A stretch of DNA of 64,000 nucleotides, from positions 1-64,000 of the forward strand of contig BCJJ01000041.1 of NCBI GenBank assembly GCA_039545355.1. Reading direction: 5' to 3'. The position numbers were made by a program, and so were the translations under genes. A model generated the notes under the pieces. That model was not told the DNA's origin. It saw nothing but the letters and a program-made list of their open reading frames with translations, and made no database searches. This document shows, in pieces, positions 36,439-46,823 of the stretch (the first letter of the stretch is position 1; the number at the start of each line of letters is the position of its first letter). The DNA is from Trichosporon coremiiforme. Its lineage: Eukaryota > Basidiomycota > Tremellomycetes > Trichosporonales > Trichosporonaceae.

Positions 36439-36729
36439 TTTGGGTTTTCCGCCCATTGGGTCTCGTGCCCGGTCTGCCCGGTAGGGCTCAGCGCCCCGCT
36501 GCAAGTGATTGGGCTGGCTTCGGTTCGGCCACACCAGGATTTTTCGACTCTCTGCGGCCTTTTCGACCCTTAGCCTCAAGGCCAGGTGACGGCCCGCCCA
36601 ACCCCTTGCTTCCCCTCCGCCCGATACGTCCAGACGCTCCTGCTTGCACCCAACACTTAAAAGAACAGCCGCAACCGAGCGAGTCCTTTTTCTCCACCCC
36701 CATCCCCCCCTCCTCACCGACGGATCAAC

Positions 36730-38215
36730 ATGGGCAACGACGTCTTCAACGTTCCGATCTTCTTCATCGTCTTCCGTGAGTAGAGCGAGCTCCCAAGGTA
36801 TTTCTGGCGTCTTGGGTCTTGGCGGGCGTCGGTGGGTCTGAGCCAGCCTCACCCGCCTGAAGCCCGCATCACAGGCTTGGCCCAGCATCACTTGACCGCT
36901 TGGCTCTTGGCACCAGGTTCACACCCCGTGTCAACAACCAAGGCTTGTGCATGCAGCCAGGTCCGCGGCTGTCCCGACAATGGCGGTTCCAACAACACAT
37001 GCAAAACACGTGCTGACAGACACAGGTGAGACGGTCGAAGCCGCCATCATCGTCTCGGTGCTGCTCTCCTTCACGGAGCAGCTCATGCAGACTGGCCGTC
37101 TCGCTCCGGGAGAGCGCGTCGACGAGGCTGTCGGCCCCGCTGACGGTGCCCACAATGCGCGTGTCAAGAAGATCATCAAGCGCATGCGCATCCAGATCTG
37201 GGCTGGTACGCTTACTGGTTTCTTCATCGCTCTCTGCATTGGTGCCGCCTTCATCGCCGTCTTTTACACCAAGCTCAACGACCTCTGGGCCCAGACCGAG
37301 CAGCTCTGGGAGGGTATCTTCTGTCTCATCGCCGCCATTCTCATCTTCCTCATGGGCATTGCCTTCCTCAAGATGGACCGCTCGCGCATCAAGTGGCGTT
37401 ACAAGCTCGCTGCCGCGTTCGACTCGTCGACCAAGAACTACGAGGTCAACGACCCCAACGCGTCCGAGGTTTCCGAGAAGGGCGGCAAGACTGGTCGCTG
37501 GGCCCTCTTCTTCCTGCCCCTCATCACCCTGCTGCGTGAGGGTCTCGAGGCTGTCGTCTTCGTCGGTGGTGTCTCCATGAACACCTCTGCCCGTGCCATT
37601 CCCCTCCCCACTGTCATCGGTCTCATTGCTGGTTTCGCCGTCGGCTACATCATCTACCGCACCGGTTCGACCACGACGCTGCACTGGTTCCTCATCTTCT
37701 CGACCTTCTTCCTCTTCCTCATTGGTGCCGGTCTCTTCACCCGTGCCATTTGGTTCTTCGAGTACTACAAGTTCGCCAAGGGTGTCGGTGGTGACGTTGC
37801 CGAGACTGGCGACGGCCCCGGTTCGTACGATGTCCACGGCAACGTCTGGCACTTCACCTACGGCAACCCCGAGCCCGGCTCGCCCACGACCAACGGTGGA
37901 TGGCAGATCTTCAACGCCATCTTTGGCTGGAACAACAACGCCTCCGTCGGCACCATTCTCGGCTACATCTTCTACTGGATCGGCGTCATGCTCGCCCTCA
38001 TCTGGTACAAGTGGTCCGAGGGCCGCTTCACTTTCTTCGGCCTCCTCAAGTCCAAGTCGTACAAGGACCGCATGGCCCGTCGCGAGCAGAAGGCCGCCAT
38101 GTCTGGCGACTACTTCCACACCGTCGAGAAGCGCGGCGACGGCTCCTCGACCGAGGGCTCCCTCGAGACCCCCGCCGTCGAGAAGAACACCCAGGCCCCG
38201 ACTGTCTCTGTTTAA
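36730..38215 (+). CDS. FTR1: High-affinity iron permease
   Basis: Plasma-membrane iron channel of reductive uptake, working with a Fet3-type multicopper oxidase. Exons 36730-36775 and 37026-38215 give 411 residues. The 250-nt intron splits the Arg codon of the first REXXE motif, R16-E-T-V-E20. The second motif is R186-E-G-L-E190. About seven membrane segments, e.g. VFNVPIFFIVFR, TLTGFFIALCIGAAFIAVFY, GIFCLIAAILIFLMGIAF and HWFLIFSTFFLFLIGAGLF. It ends in a hydrophilic cytosolic tail (SLETPAVEKNTQAPTVSV). Codons are strongly C-biased, as in the adenosine kinase. In many fungi FTR1 is paired with FET3; here the divergent neighbour is HAPX, and no multicopper oxidase is in the window. Confidence 0.97.
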
Positions 38216-39582
38216 TAAGCAGCGGAACGAAAGTGGAGCTGCGCTCAACAGAGCAAAAGCTAGTTCGAAAGCATCACAACAAATGTTCATTAACGACCCC
38301 CCATCCCACGACCATCCTCCCCCACCCCATCCCATCCAAAAGAGCCCCCCCTGGGGCTCATGTACTCTGTGTTACCTGTTCAATACAGACGTTTATCTCT
38401 CTTCTTGATCTCTCTTGCATAGGTGGTTTTTAAAGCAATGCAATAATAGGTAAATTGGCACTACACCGCTGTATTACTCGTCGCACGTCCTTCCTTGGGG
38501 AATACCGACCCGCAGCCCGGGGTGAGCGGGAAAGATTGCCCAGACAGAGATGATGGAGGAGTCGAGGCTGATTTGATTTCGGGTGGGTTGACCCGATATC
38601 GCGGTGCCTGAGTCGGTGGGGGCCGGGAAATCCTCCGCTCCCCTGTGAGCAATGCAGGACGCGAGCTCCACTGACCTGGCTGGCCACCGGTGTGAACCGG
38701 TTGGACCTCGGTTTCCAACGAAGCGCGCGAAGTCACAATCAGAAGGCACGAGTGCCTCGGAGGTGTACGCAGGTGTACGCCGGTGTACGCAGGTGTACGA
38801 TAGTGCTGAGCTAAGACTGGACGACGTTCTATTTTTGATTTGGACCCACATGTTGCGCGAGTCGGAGCCGGTGCCAGATCGCAGAAACGCTTAGCGTCGG
38901 CTGCGCGGCTGGAGGGAGGAGCGCAGCCAGGCTGCATGGGGGCTGGCCGGGCTGGCGGACCGAGATTGCGACGAGGCCGAGTCAGACCAGCAGTTGGCAT
39001 ATCACATGTCTCCGTGCTCTCGGGGGTGAAAGTCGCTCGACGGCCAGCTTCACCGACTCGCTTCAGGACGGTTGTCTGCTTTCAAAAAGCGTGGAGTCTC
39101 TAATCGCACACAGCAAGCTTAAAAGCGCAGCCGACCAGAGACGTAACAACTTTATCTCCTTTGTGAGAATCCGGCGTAAGGAATCGAGTTGCCCGCGCTC
39201 CACTTCGCTCTCCGGATCACAGCTGGCCGCCTAGTCGTTGTGGCCTAGACACGTGGCTTCACTGTAAGAAGAGAGTCAGATCAGTCTGGACGGTGGAGCA
39301 GTTGAATCATGTAGAGAGCGTCGGAGCGTCGTTTCGGAGCAACTGTCCGGATCCGAGACGGTCACGCGCAGCCGCTAGAATGCGACAGGTCTCGGATGTC
39401 GCGGTCGCAAGTGACTTTGAGAGACGTTGGTAGCCCATAGGGTGGCTGGCTTTACTCATCTTAAGTTCTGAAGGCATAGATAACAGAGGCCTGAGGTGGT
39501 CGGTGTTTAACGCTTGGCGTGCTGACCGTGCACCGCTGCTGTGCGCCTTCGTGACTACTTCCGAAGCTCAGCTCAGCTCACA
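38216..39582. other. Intergenic, about 1.4 kb between convergent genes
   Basis: Downstream of FTR1 and of the phosphotransferase gene. It starts with a C-rich 3' region (38300-38350) and holds a 10-bp tandem repeat at 38761-38800. No gene recognised. Confidence 0.45.
38761..38800. repeat. 10-bp tandem repeat, four copies
   Basis: Four copies of AGGTGTACGC with one or two substitutions (third copy starts C, fourth ends A). Confidence 0.9.
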
Positions 39583-40557
39583 TCACAGATTATAGCTATA
39601 CCCGAGCCCCGTCGCCTTTGACGCCTTTGTGAATCGCTCCACCTCTTCCTTCTCGCTCTCCTCCTCTACGCCTTCCCTCCTCAGTCCAATAGCAGTGTAG
39701 ACTCGGAACAACAACCCCCTCGCGATCGCTCCGACCGGTACCGAGATGCCCGCCCTCTGAACCGCGCCTCGAAGATCAGAACCGTGTCCGTGCCAGATCA
39801 GAGCGTCCGCGATCACGATGCCGAGCGCATATGAGGCTGGGCGGAAGTAGGGCGAGAAGTCGATTACTCCGGGGTCGGGCCGGGACTGCTTCATCTGCCC
39901 TCGTCCCTTCCCAGACCTCTTGTCGGCGGTGCCAGTAGGTGAAGGACAAGAGGAGTCCGAGGCAGAGGGGAAGAGGACGTTGCCGCTCAGGTCGCCATGG
40001 ATGAGCTGGCTTGGGCCAAGAACTGGCTCGTCTCGAATGAAGTCCACCAGTGCGTCGACAAGCTTCCTCCACGCTGCCGGCACGTCGACCTCCCCCTCGC
40101 CCCAGACGGCAGCGTCGGCACGCGCCCACGCGTGATCCTCCTTGGGAACAACTTCCAGCTTGACACCCTTCGTTGCGGCATGCAGCGCCTGTCCCGCCTT
40201 CAGGACAGTCACCACGTCGTCGGTCGACAGTGTCTCCCTCGGCTTCCCCGGAAGGAGCTCGTTCGCGCCCCATCCGTCGTACGTCCAGCCTCCATCCTTC
40301 GGCTTCAGCGCACGGGCCAATCGGAACCCCTTGTGGGGAAGCGGGTCGAGCACCTCGCCCAGGAGATGCTGGTACTCCTCCTTGGCTAGTTTTAGTGCCG
40401 CGGAGTTTTCCGAGGTCGCGTACACTGCATCCCTCCCTCCTTCCAGGAAGCGAAGAGGGCCAGTCAGGCCAAAGGCGTGGAGGACGTTGTTGTTCTGTCC
40501 ATCAGCGTTCAACGCTGTCAGTGCAGTCGGAGAACGACTGACCGGTTCGTCAGACAT
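39583..40557 (-). CDS. Bacterial-type aminoglycoside-phosphotransferase-like protein
   Basis: Intronless, 324 residues from MSDEPVSRSP. Two motifs define it: a Brenner-type catalytic loop LIHGDLSGNVLF (Asp and Asn present), then the metal-binding segment GVIDFSPYFRPASYALGIVI followed by ADALIWHG. The C-terminal RGLLFRVYTAIGLRREG completes a pattern I associate with an uncharacterised actinobacterial phosphotransferase family (TIGR02569 type) rather than with eukaryotic choline or ethanolamine kinases. The substrate is unknown. Absence of introns, while nearly all neighbours have several, is compatible with bacterial ancestry but does not prove it. A low-complexity insert (about residues 213-238) separates the two motifs. 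Confidence 0.75.
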   Translation of the reverse strand: MSDEPVSRSPTALTALNADGQNNNVLHAFGLTGPLRFLEGGRDAVYATSENSAALKLAKEEYQHLLGEVLDPLPHKGFRLARALKPKDGGWTYDGWGANELLPGKPRETLSTDDVVTVLKAGQALHAATKGVKLEVVPKEDHAWARADAAVWGEGEVDVPAAWRKLVDALVDFIRDEPVLGPSQLIHGDLSGNVLFPSASDSSCPSPTGTADKRSGKGRGQMKQSRPDPGVIDFSPYFRPASYALGIVIADALIWHGHGSDLRGAVQRAGISVPVGAIARGLLFRVYTAIGLRREGVEEESEKEEVERFTKASKATGLGYSYNL

Positions 40558-41094
40558 GGTGATGGTGCGGTTACAAGTGACGACGACGTTGAACACCGAG
40601 ATTTGGATCGATGGTCCGAGTCAACACCGACTCAAACCGGATCCGACTGAACAAGAGAAGTGTAGTGGAAACCATACATCCCAATATATCGCTATGCCAA
40701 TGTCCTAGATCTCTTATCTTACAACTACACCTTGAACCTAATTGGAAGAAGAGATGCTTATCTTTGCCCGGGTGACGTACGTGGCGGGTGGCGATCTGTA
40801 TCGTTTGTGAAGACAACAGCGCTCTGCTCGCGACCTCTGGGGGGTCGGCGTAGCTTGTGAGCTGCTTGGGAAGGCCACAGATCGATGCTGCGATGCAGAG
40901 ACCAGGTCTGATGCACCCAATCACCCGTCACGAACGCTCCTCTCCTTCTACACTCCCTCGTCTCCCCTTTTTTGTCGAACCCGCCGAGAATAGAACGCGC
41001 CGGAACCATCATCTTGCGAAGCTCTTCTAGATCGTCGTTGTCGTAACCTCTAGCCCTCCCGCACGCCCAGAACACCTGACCACGACCGCACTCT
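40558..41094. other. Intergenic, about 540 bp
   Basis: Holds the promoter of the phosphotransferase gene and the 3' end of the aquaglyceroporin gene. No other feature seen. Confidence 0.45.
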
Positions 41095-42393
41095 CTACCT
41101 AGTCTTGCGCTTCCGACCCCTGATCAACCGAGTAAGAATCGGCACCGTGAACTCCACTCGTCCCCTCACGATCCAATCGTGAAGGAACGTAGTCAGCTGC
41201 CCGCCGGTGACGGGGGCAACGAGGCATCCCCAGATCCAGTACCAGTTTCGCTGCGTCCAGATGTTTTTGCTGTACCCCATGGCCCAGCAGGACAGCCTGA
41301 CGCCAAAGTCGCGCGCCGGGTTCAGCGCGTATCCGGGGTGCAGGCCCATACAGCCTGAAACTCCTACGAAGAACCAGAGCATGATCAAGGCCTTGGACCA
41401 CGTCGTCCAGTGCGCGTTTGGCGGGGATGTCGCGATCGCAACGCCGAGGAGGAGCAGCGCGGCGCCTGTGACTTCTTGGAAGAAGGCATCTGTGTTGTCA
41501 GCTTTGCTCCCTTGTGTGCCCAAGATGAGCGCCGACCCCTCAGATCAGACTCACCAATGTTGCTCTCCCACTTCGGCGCGACGTCGATGAACAGCGTCGC
41601 CGTCTTCATGGTGCGCCGCCCGCCCTCGTACTGGTCCAGGAGCTGGTAGTACAGGCCCTGCACCATCGAGGCGGCCGCGAAGGCGCCCACAATCTGCGCG
41701 GTCCAGTATCCCGGTACCTTCCTCCAGGGGAAGCCGCGGTAGGACGCTAGCATGAGCGTGATTGCGGGATTGATGTGGCCTCCGCTGGTTGGGATCGTGA
41801 TGAGCAGACCCGCAAAGAGACCCACACCCCAGCCAAAGGCATAGGCTACGTCGTTTGACTTTGTTGGATTCTCTGGGTCGCCGGTGAGGGTCGATTGGCT
41901 GGAGTTAGCTGCCGCGGTTGACTCGGATTCGGAACGAGGAAGGTGGAGCATTCTTCCACAGCAAAGACATCCAGAAGATGAAGAGCTGTGCAGTGCAGAG
42001 CGCGAAGCTTCGCTCGCATCACACTCACATGTTAGTGATGAGACCGATCGTGATCATGACGAAGATGCCCGCGCACTCGGCAGCGTAGCACTGGAACGAC
42101 TCGGGCATCTTGAACGAGAACGGCTGCATCTCATCATCATGGTCGTGAGCTGTCGCCGGCTGGCGCTCGACGTCGACGTCTGGGTCAATGGGACCCGTGA
42201 ACTCGGTTCCGCTCGACTCTGAGCCTGGGTTGTCAGTCAAACATCTCTTCAGAAGCGGTGGTACGACAAAAAAGGTCGCTTAGCGTAATCTACGTTTGTG
42301 GAAAAGAGGCACCACGTTTGTGCGTCGCGACATACCGGAGACGGGCCGTTCTGTGACTTTAGTCGAAGCGTCGTCGCTGAATTTCGGCAGCAT
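41095..42393 (-). CDS. Aquaglyceroporin (MIP family)
   Basis: Membrane channel for water, glycerol or other small polyols. Four exons. Exon 1 starts MLPKFSDDASTKVTE at 42393; exon 2 encodes the N-terminal tail and membrane helix 1 (ECAGIFVMITIGLITN). Exon 3 carries the first NPA box in SGGHINPAITLML. Exon 4 carries the second as HPGYALNPARDFGVR; the NPARD form is typical of glycerol-conducting members. Introns restore the frame at LITNIQSTLTGD and SNIDAFFQEVTG. The protein ends RLIRGRKRKTR. About 335 residues, with six membrane helices expected. Both pore motifs are intact. Confidence 0.94.
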
Positions 42394-42875
42394 GGTGCTG
42401 GCGCCGTGAGTACGCACGAGCAGGGTTAGTGTTGTGAGCAGTGACGAAGAGATTGCAGACGCTGAGGATTGTTAATGCATGCGCTTTCCACGGCCAGGAT
42501 GCCAGGGCGTGCATGACGTCCGCCGATGGAGTAGTGGTGGGGCCGGGCCTTGCACTGAGGTCAGGCATGGTGCCAGAGTGAGTGTGTAACGTAAAATGGC
42601 AGGGCCGGCAGGGATCGTCTTTTGAACGGACTTGGCCCTCAAGGCGGGATCGCACACGGACATAGCAGGGAGTGGGCACCTATAAATAATCGACAAGACA
42701 CCGACGGGCCAGCCACGAATACGGCGCAGCATCCGACATCCGCTGCTTGGCACGTTGCTCTGCATTCCATTGGCTGCAGATACGGATGTGCATTGCCGTC
42801 CAACCGCGCTCGTTCTTTGCATCTCGGAAACCTGGACTAGGGAACCACCGAAGTGCAAAATAGATGGATGCATCG
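42394..42875. other. Intergenic, about 480 bp
   Basis: Upstream of the aquaglyceroporin gene and downstream of CUE2. No feature recognised. Confidence 0.45.
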
Positions 42876-44987
42876 CTACCGGCTGCGCACAGTGAGGTAT
42901 CCCTCCTGCCGAGTGACACGGTAGCCCTCGGTCGTCAGTGCGCGCTGCACTGCGGGCCCCAGTACACCACGGTTTCCAGCGCTGTGGATTCCCTTGCCCG
43001 TAATGATTACGAGCGTGCCGCCATCGCCGCCCGAGTGCCAGCGCGAGGCCGTCTCTTTCGCTATAGTGACGGCCTGCTCGACCGACATGTAGTGCAGGTC
43101 GATTGTTGCGTGGCTGTTTTCGAGCTGCTGGTCGACTAAAAGGCGTGCACCGCGAAGCTCCCATTCCCTCGCTGCCGTGGTGGCTTCTCGCGCCTGTGCT
43201 GCATAGTGTCCCGCGACGCTCGCCTGAATGTGTTTCTGGCCGGAACGGAAGTGACGACCGGCAGCGCGCATCGCGTCTTCACGGACCTGTCTGGCGGCTG
43301 CTCCACGCGCGTAGCACTCGGCAGGAGTGAGCGCCTCCGGGTCCTTTGCCGCCAACGACGGCGCAGGCGCGCCTCTAGCGTAGGCCGGAATGCTCGCCGA
43401 GAGCGGGTGTGCGCCGCGTTTCGGCTTCTTTGAGTTGACTGTGGTCCATGCGACCGGCGACGGTGCGAAGCCTTGTGTGTACGTTGCTGCCATGGTGCGC
43501 GCTCGCGGCGGCGACGTGCGCATTGGCGTACTAGCGCCGGACGCGCTCGTGCTCGTACTAGTACTAGCACCGCCCGGCAGCGCCTTGGCTCCCGGCACCG
43601 CGCGCGCCTTGGCTTCCCTAATGTTGCCATTGCCGAGACGCTGTTCCGTCTGCTTGATACGCTGTTGCGGCGGTTCAGACACGGGCCTCGTAAGCCTGTT
43701 TCCGTTCAGCGCGCGGGTCGTCCTTGGCGGTGACGTCGTTGCGGCAGACTTTGGCAGCTGGCGCTCGAGCGCGGACAGAGTGGCAAACGGATCCTGGTCT
43801 GCCTCGCGGCGCGCCTCGTAGTCTGGCCAGAAGCACAGGTCGTGCACCACGTTCATGAGGTCCATGACGGACATGACGTCGCCCTCGGCCGCGCCAATAC
43901 AGGCATGCAATGCGTCCGAGATGTCGTTGTTACCGTCATCCCGGCTGACGCCATAGACGTCCTCGAAGACCTGCCATGCCTCATCGGCGAGATCTTCCCC
44001 AAGTCGCGCATTTGACGCCGCAAGCGCGTTAAGCGCGGCAAGTGTCGCCTCGTGCGCCGAATCGTAGTCCCCCGAGTGCAGGTAGGACTTAAAGTAGCCC
44101 GGTGTTGCGCGGGGCACAATTTCAGCCAAGGTCTCGGTCAGAGAGGCGTACGCCGCCCACACGTCTGTCGAGGTTGCAGGGATGACGCCCGCAGAATTGA
44201 CGGGCGTCGCAGGTGTCGACCGGCCGCTAGCCGAGCGCCGCTGCATTGTATCCACGACAGGTATCGTAACTGTTGGCTTCTTCTTCTTCTTGCCCGCTGG
44301 AGGAAGAGCTGCGGCCTTCTTTGTGGGCGATGGGCTGTTTCGTCGTAAGGGCGCCCGGCGGAAGGCACCTCCGTCGCTCTCGCTCGATGGCTCGCCTGGC
44401 CAATGCCCTGTCCTGCCCACATTGTTGATCAACTCGACGGACAGCAAGTGGTCGATAGCTGCCTCTAGTGTGGGCTCTGATGAGAGGGCCTCCTCGAGGT
44501 CGCGCTGCGGTCTGATGGGTCAGCAAGATCGTACCATTCGTACTCACAGATTGGGGAAAAACGCCTTTAGAAAGTCCATTTCGTCTTGCGGGTCCTCGTC
44601 GTCAAAGGTTTCCGTATTGTCGGTAATGGAAGTCGTCTGCGTCTGCGACAGCAAAAAGGAAGAGCTCTCGCTATAAATGGGCGTGTCTGTGTCTGCCCGT
44701 CCGGTGGGATCGTCATTATCCGGTACGCTCGTAGCCTCCAGGACACCGAGCTGATCTCTGATGGCCTGCTCATTTCTTCCGAGCTCAGACGGGTCGTAGT
44801 CCAACAGAATCGCGAAAATGAGAGATGGGTCTAGCAGGGGGTAGTCCAGCTGATGTCAGTTCACAATGCGGGCGATGTAACTCACCGAGAGCACCGAGGC
44901 GAACACTGATGGGTCGACCGGGCCGGTCACCGGCTTTGGAGCTGGCGGAGCATCCTTTGGGTCCTTTTTCGACTTCTTCTTGCCCAT
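42876..44987 (-). CDS. CUE2: CUE and Smr domain protein (Cue2-like no-go-decay endonuclease)
   Basis: Yeast Cue2 cleaves mRNA at stalled or collided ribosomes. Start MGKKKSKKDPKDAPP at 44987, with introns near 44885 and 44510. The CUE ubiquitin-binding domain reads MDFLKAFFPNLPQRDLEEAL with a following LL pair. After a disordered middle comes the DUF1771 helix pair (YARGAAARQVREDAMRAAGR and HYAAQAREATTAAREW). The Smr nuclease follows, with IDLHYMSVEQAV carrying the conserved DLH and GKGIHSAGNRGVLGPAVQ. The protein ends immediately after Smr (YLTVRSR). About 650 residues. Domain order matches Cue2/N4BP2-type proteins. It diverges from ENP1 across about 410 bp. Confidence 0.92.
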
Positions 44988-45399
44988 CTCAGTGTAGTGG
45001 GAGGTTCAGGTTGCGCGAGAGTGCGGAGACGGCCTATATGTGGGGCCAGCGGGACGGAGCAGATGTTGTTTGTCCTGGGTCCATGTCTCAAGTCCTCTGT
45101 CGAGGGGCGAGTGTCGTTGAAACTGATACTGCTTCTCGGATTGTCCTCTTTGTCCTTGCCGCTCTTGATAGAGTGCACGACGCGCAGGTGACTGGTCTCG
45201 CTGGTGATTAGATTAGGTTGCTGGCGCAGTGAGTGCTGCAGAACGGCGGTCGGTGGTCAGGGTGATGTCAACAGTCAGGCGAGCAGTCACGTGACACCGA
45301 TTAGATTTGTTCGCCGCCCGCCGCCAGGAATTTTGAAACGATCGATGAGCCACCTGGCTGAATTTCTGATCTCACGACAACTCCACCCCACAAAACAAC
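44988..45399. promoter_or_regulatory. Divergent promoter, CUE2 / ENP1
   Basis: About 410 bp between start codons of two genes of RNA and ribosome metabolism. No specific site recognised. Confidence 0.45.
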
Positions 45400-46823
45400 A
45401 TGCCGAAGGCCTCTCGAAGCAAGCAAGCGCGGCACGATCCGCTGCACGTCGAGCTGGCGGCTGACGAGTCGCTCCGACAGTTCGGCCGCGCCAAGAACCG
45501 CAAGTCTAAGGTCGAGCAGGAGGAGGTCGAGGAGCAGCGGACGGGCGAGGATGCGCGCATGTCGCGCAAGATTCTCGAGCTCGCGCGTGAGCAGCAGGAG
45601 GAGGTTGCCAATGAGCTCGGCGACGACGAGGACGACATGTGGAAGGACGAGGACGACGAGCCCGAGCCGGCGGCCCGGCCACGACAGATCGAGTCGGACG
45701 ACGACAGCGACGACGAGGACGGAAGCGACATTGGCGGAAGCGACGAGGAGCACGAGCTCAACATCGACCCGGAGGACCACGCCACGATGGACGCGCTCGG
45801 CAAGGAGGAGGGACAGGGCAAAACGCTCGCCGACCTCATCTTTGCTCAGATGGACGGCGCGCCGGCTGCCCCTCTCGAGGACGATGGACCTCCTGATCCC
45901 CGCCAGGGTCTGAACCCCAAGGTCGTCGAGGTGTACACGAAGTGAGTGCTCTGTGTAGGAGAGCTTTGATCACGGAGAGCGTAGCTGACTTGCAGGGTCG
46001 GATACCTGCTCTCGCGATACAAGAGCGGTCCGCTCCCGAAGGCGCTCAAGATTCTTCCCTCAATGCCCCAGTGGGCTCAGCTTCTTGCCGTCACTACGCC
46101 GACGAGCTGGACGCCGCACGCAGCGTTTGCGTGCACCAAGATCTTCGTCTCTAACCTGAAGCCGAGCGAGGTCCGCGTCTTCCTCGAGGGTGTGCTGCTC
46201 GACCTCGTCCGCGAGGACATGCGCAACAACCACGGCAAACTGAACGTGCACCTATACAACTCGCTCAAGAAGGCCCTCTACAAGCCTGCTCCCTTCTTCA
46301 AGGGTATCTTGTTCCCGCTGTGCGAGTCGAGCTGTTCGCTCAAGGAGGCCGCCATTGTCGCTTCCGTTTTGTCGAAGGTTTCCGTACCGGTGCTTCACTC
46401 CGCCGCCGCCCTGATGCGTCTCGCGAGCATGGACTACGCCGGACCCAACTCGCTCTTCATCCGCATCCTCCTCGACAAGAAGTATGCGCTTCCGTACAAG
46501 GTTGTCGACGCGCTCGTCTTCCACTTCATCCGCCTTGCTAACTCGCCCCGCTCGCGCGACGGAGAGGACAAGCTCCCCGTTCTCTGGCACCAGTCGCTCC
46601 TCGTCTTCGTTCAGCGGTGAGTACCCTTCAGCTCTCGTTCCATCAGGGTATAGCTAATGACAGATACGGCTCCGACCTTACCGCCGACCAGAAGGACGCG
46701 CTCCTCGACGTTATTCGCGTGCGCCCGCATCCGACGATCAGCGGCGAGATCCGACGAGAAATCGTCAACTCTGTCGAGCGCGGCGCCCCGCGACCGGACG
46801 ACAGCGGCGACGTTGCGATGTAA
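45400..46823 (+). CDS. ENP1: Bystin, 40S ribosome assembly factor
   Basis: Nuclear/nucleolar factor needed for small-subunit pre-rRNA processing and pre-40S export. Three exons. The N-terminal third is charged and disordered (starting MPKASRSKQARHDPLHVELA, with long Asp/Glu runs). Splicing then gives VYTKVGYLLSRYKSGPLPKA, the start of the conserved bystin domain. It continues with KILPSMPQWAQLLAVTTP, TPHAAFACTKIFVSNL and SCSLKEAAIVASVLSKVSVP. The last exon supplies YGSDLTADQKDALLDVIRVR and ends RPDDSGDVAM. About 455 residues, typical of the family. Introns are near 45943-45995 and 46619-46664. Confidence 0.97.

Larger units (their letters stand above)
34350..36729. promoter_or_regulatory. HAPX-FTR1 divergent intergenic region
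   Basis: About 2.4 kb with no credible gene, much longer than other divergent gaps in the window. It contains three exact ATCWGATAA elements (34874, 36117, 36430) and CCAAT boxes, in ATTGG orientation unless stated, at 35187, 35817, 36111 (forward), 36400, 36455 and 36508. Most sites sit in the 620 bp before the FTR1 start. Confidence 0.7.

Noticed and set aside
36869..38335. 488-codon frame antisense to FTR1
   Set aside because: Composition (Glu/Gly/Val-rich) is that of a complement shadow; FTR1 on the other strand is unambiguous.
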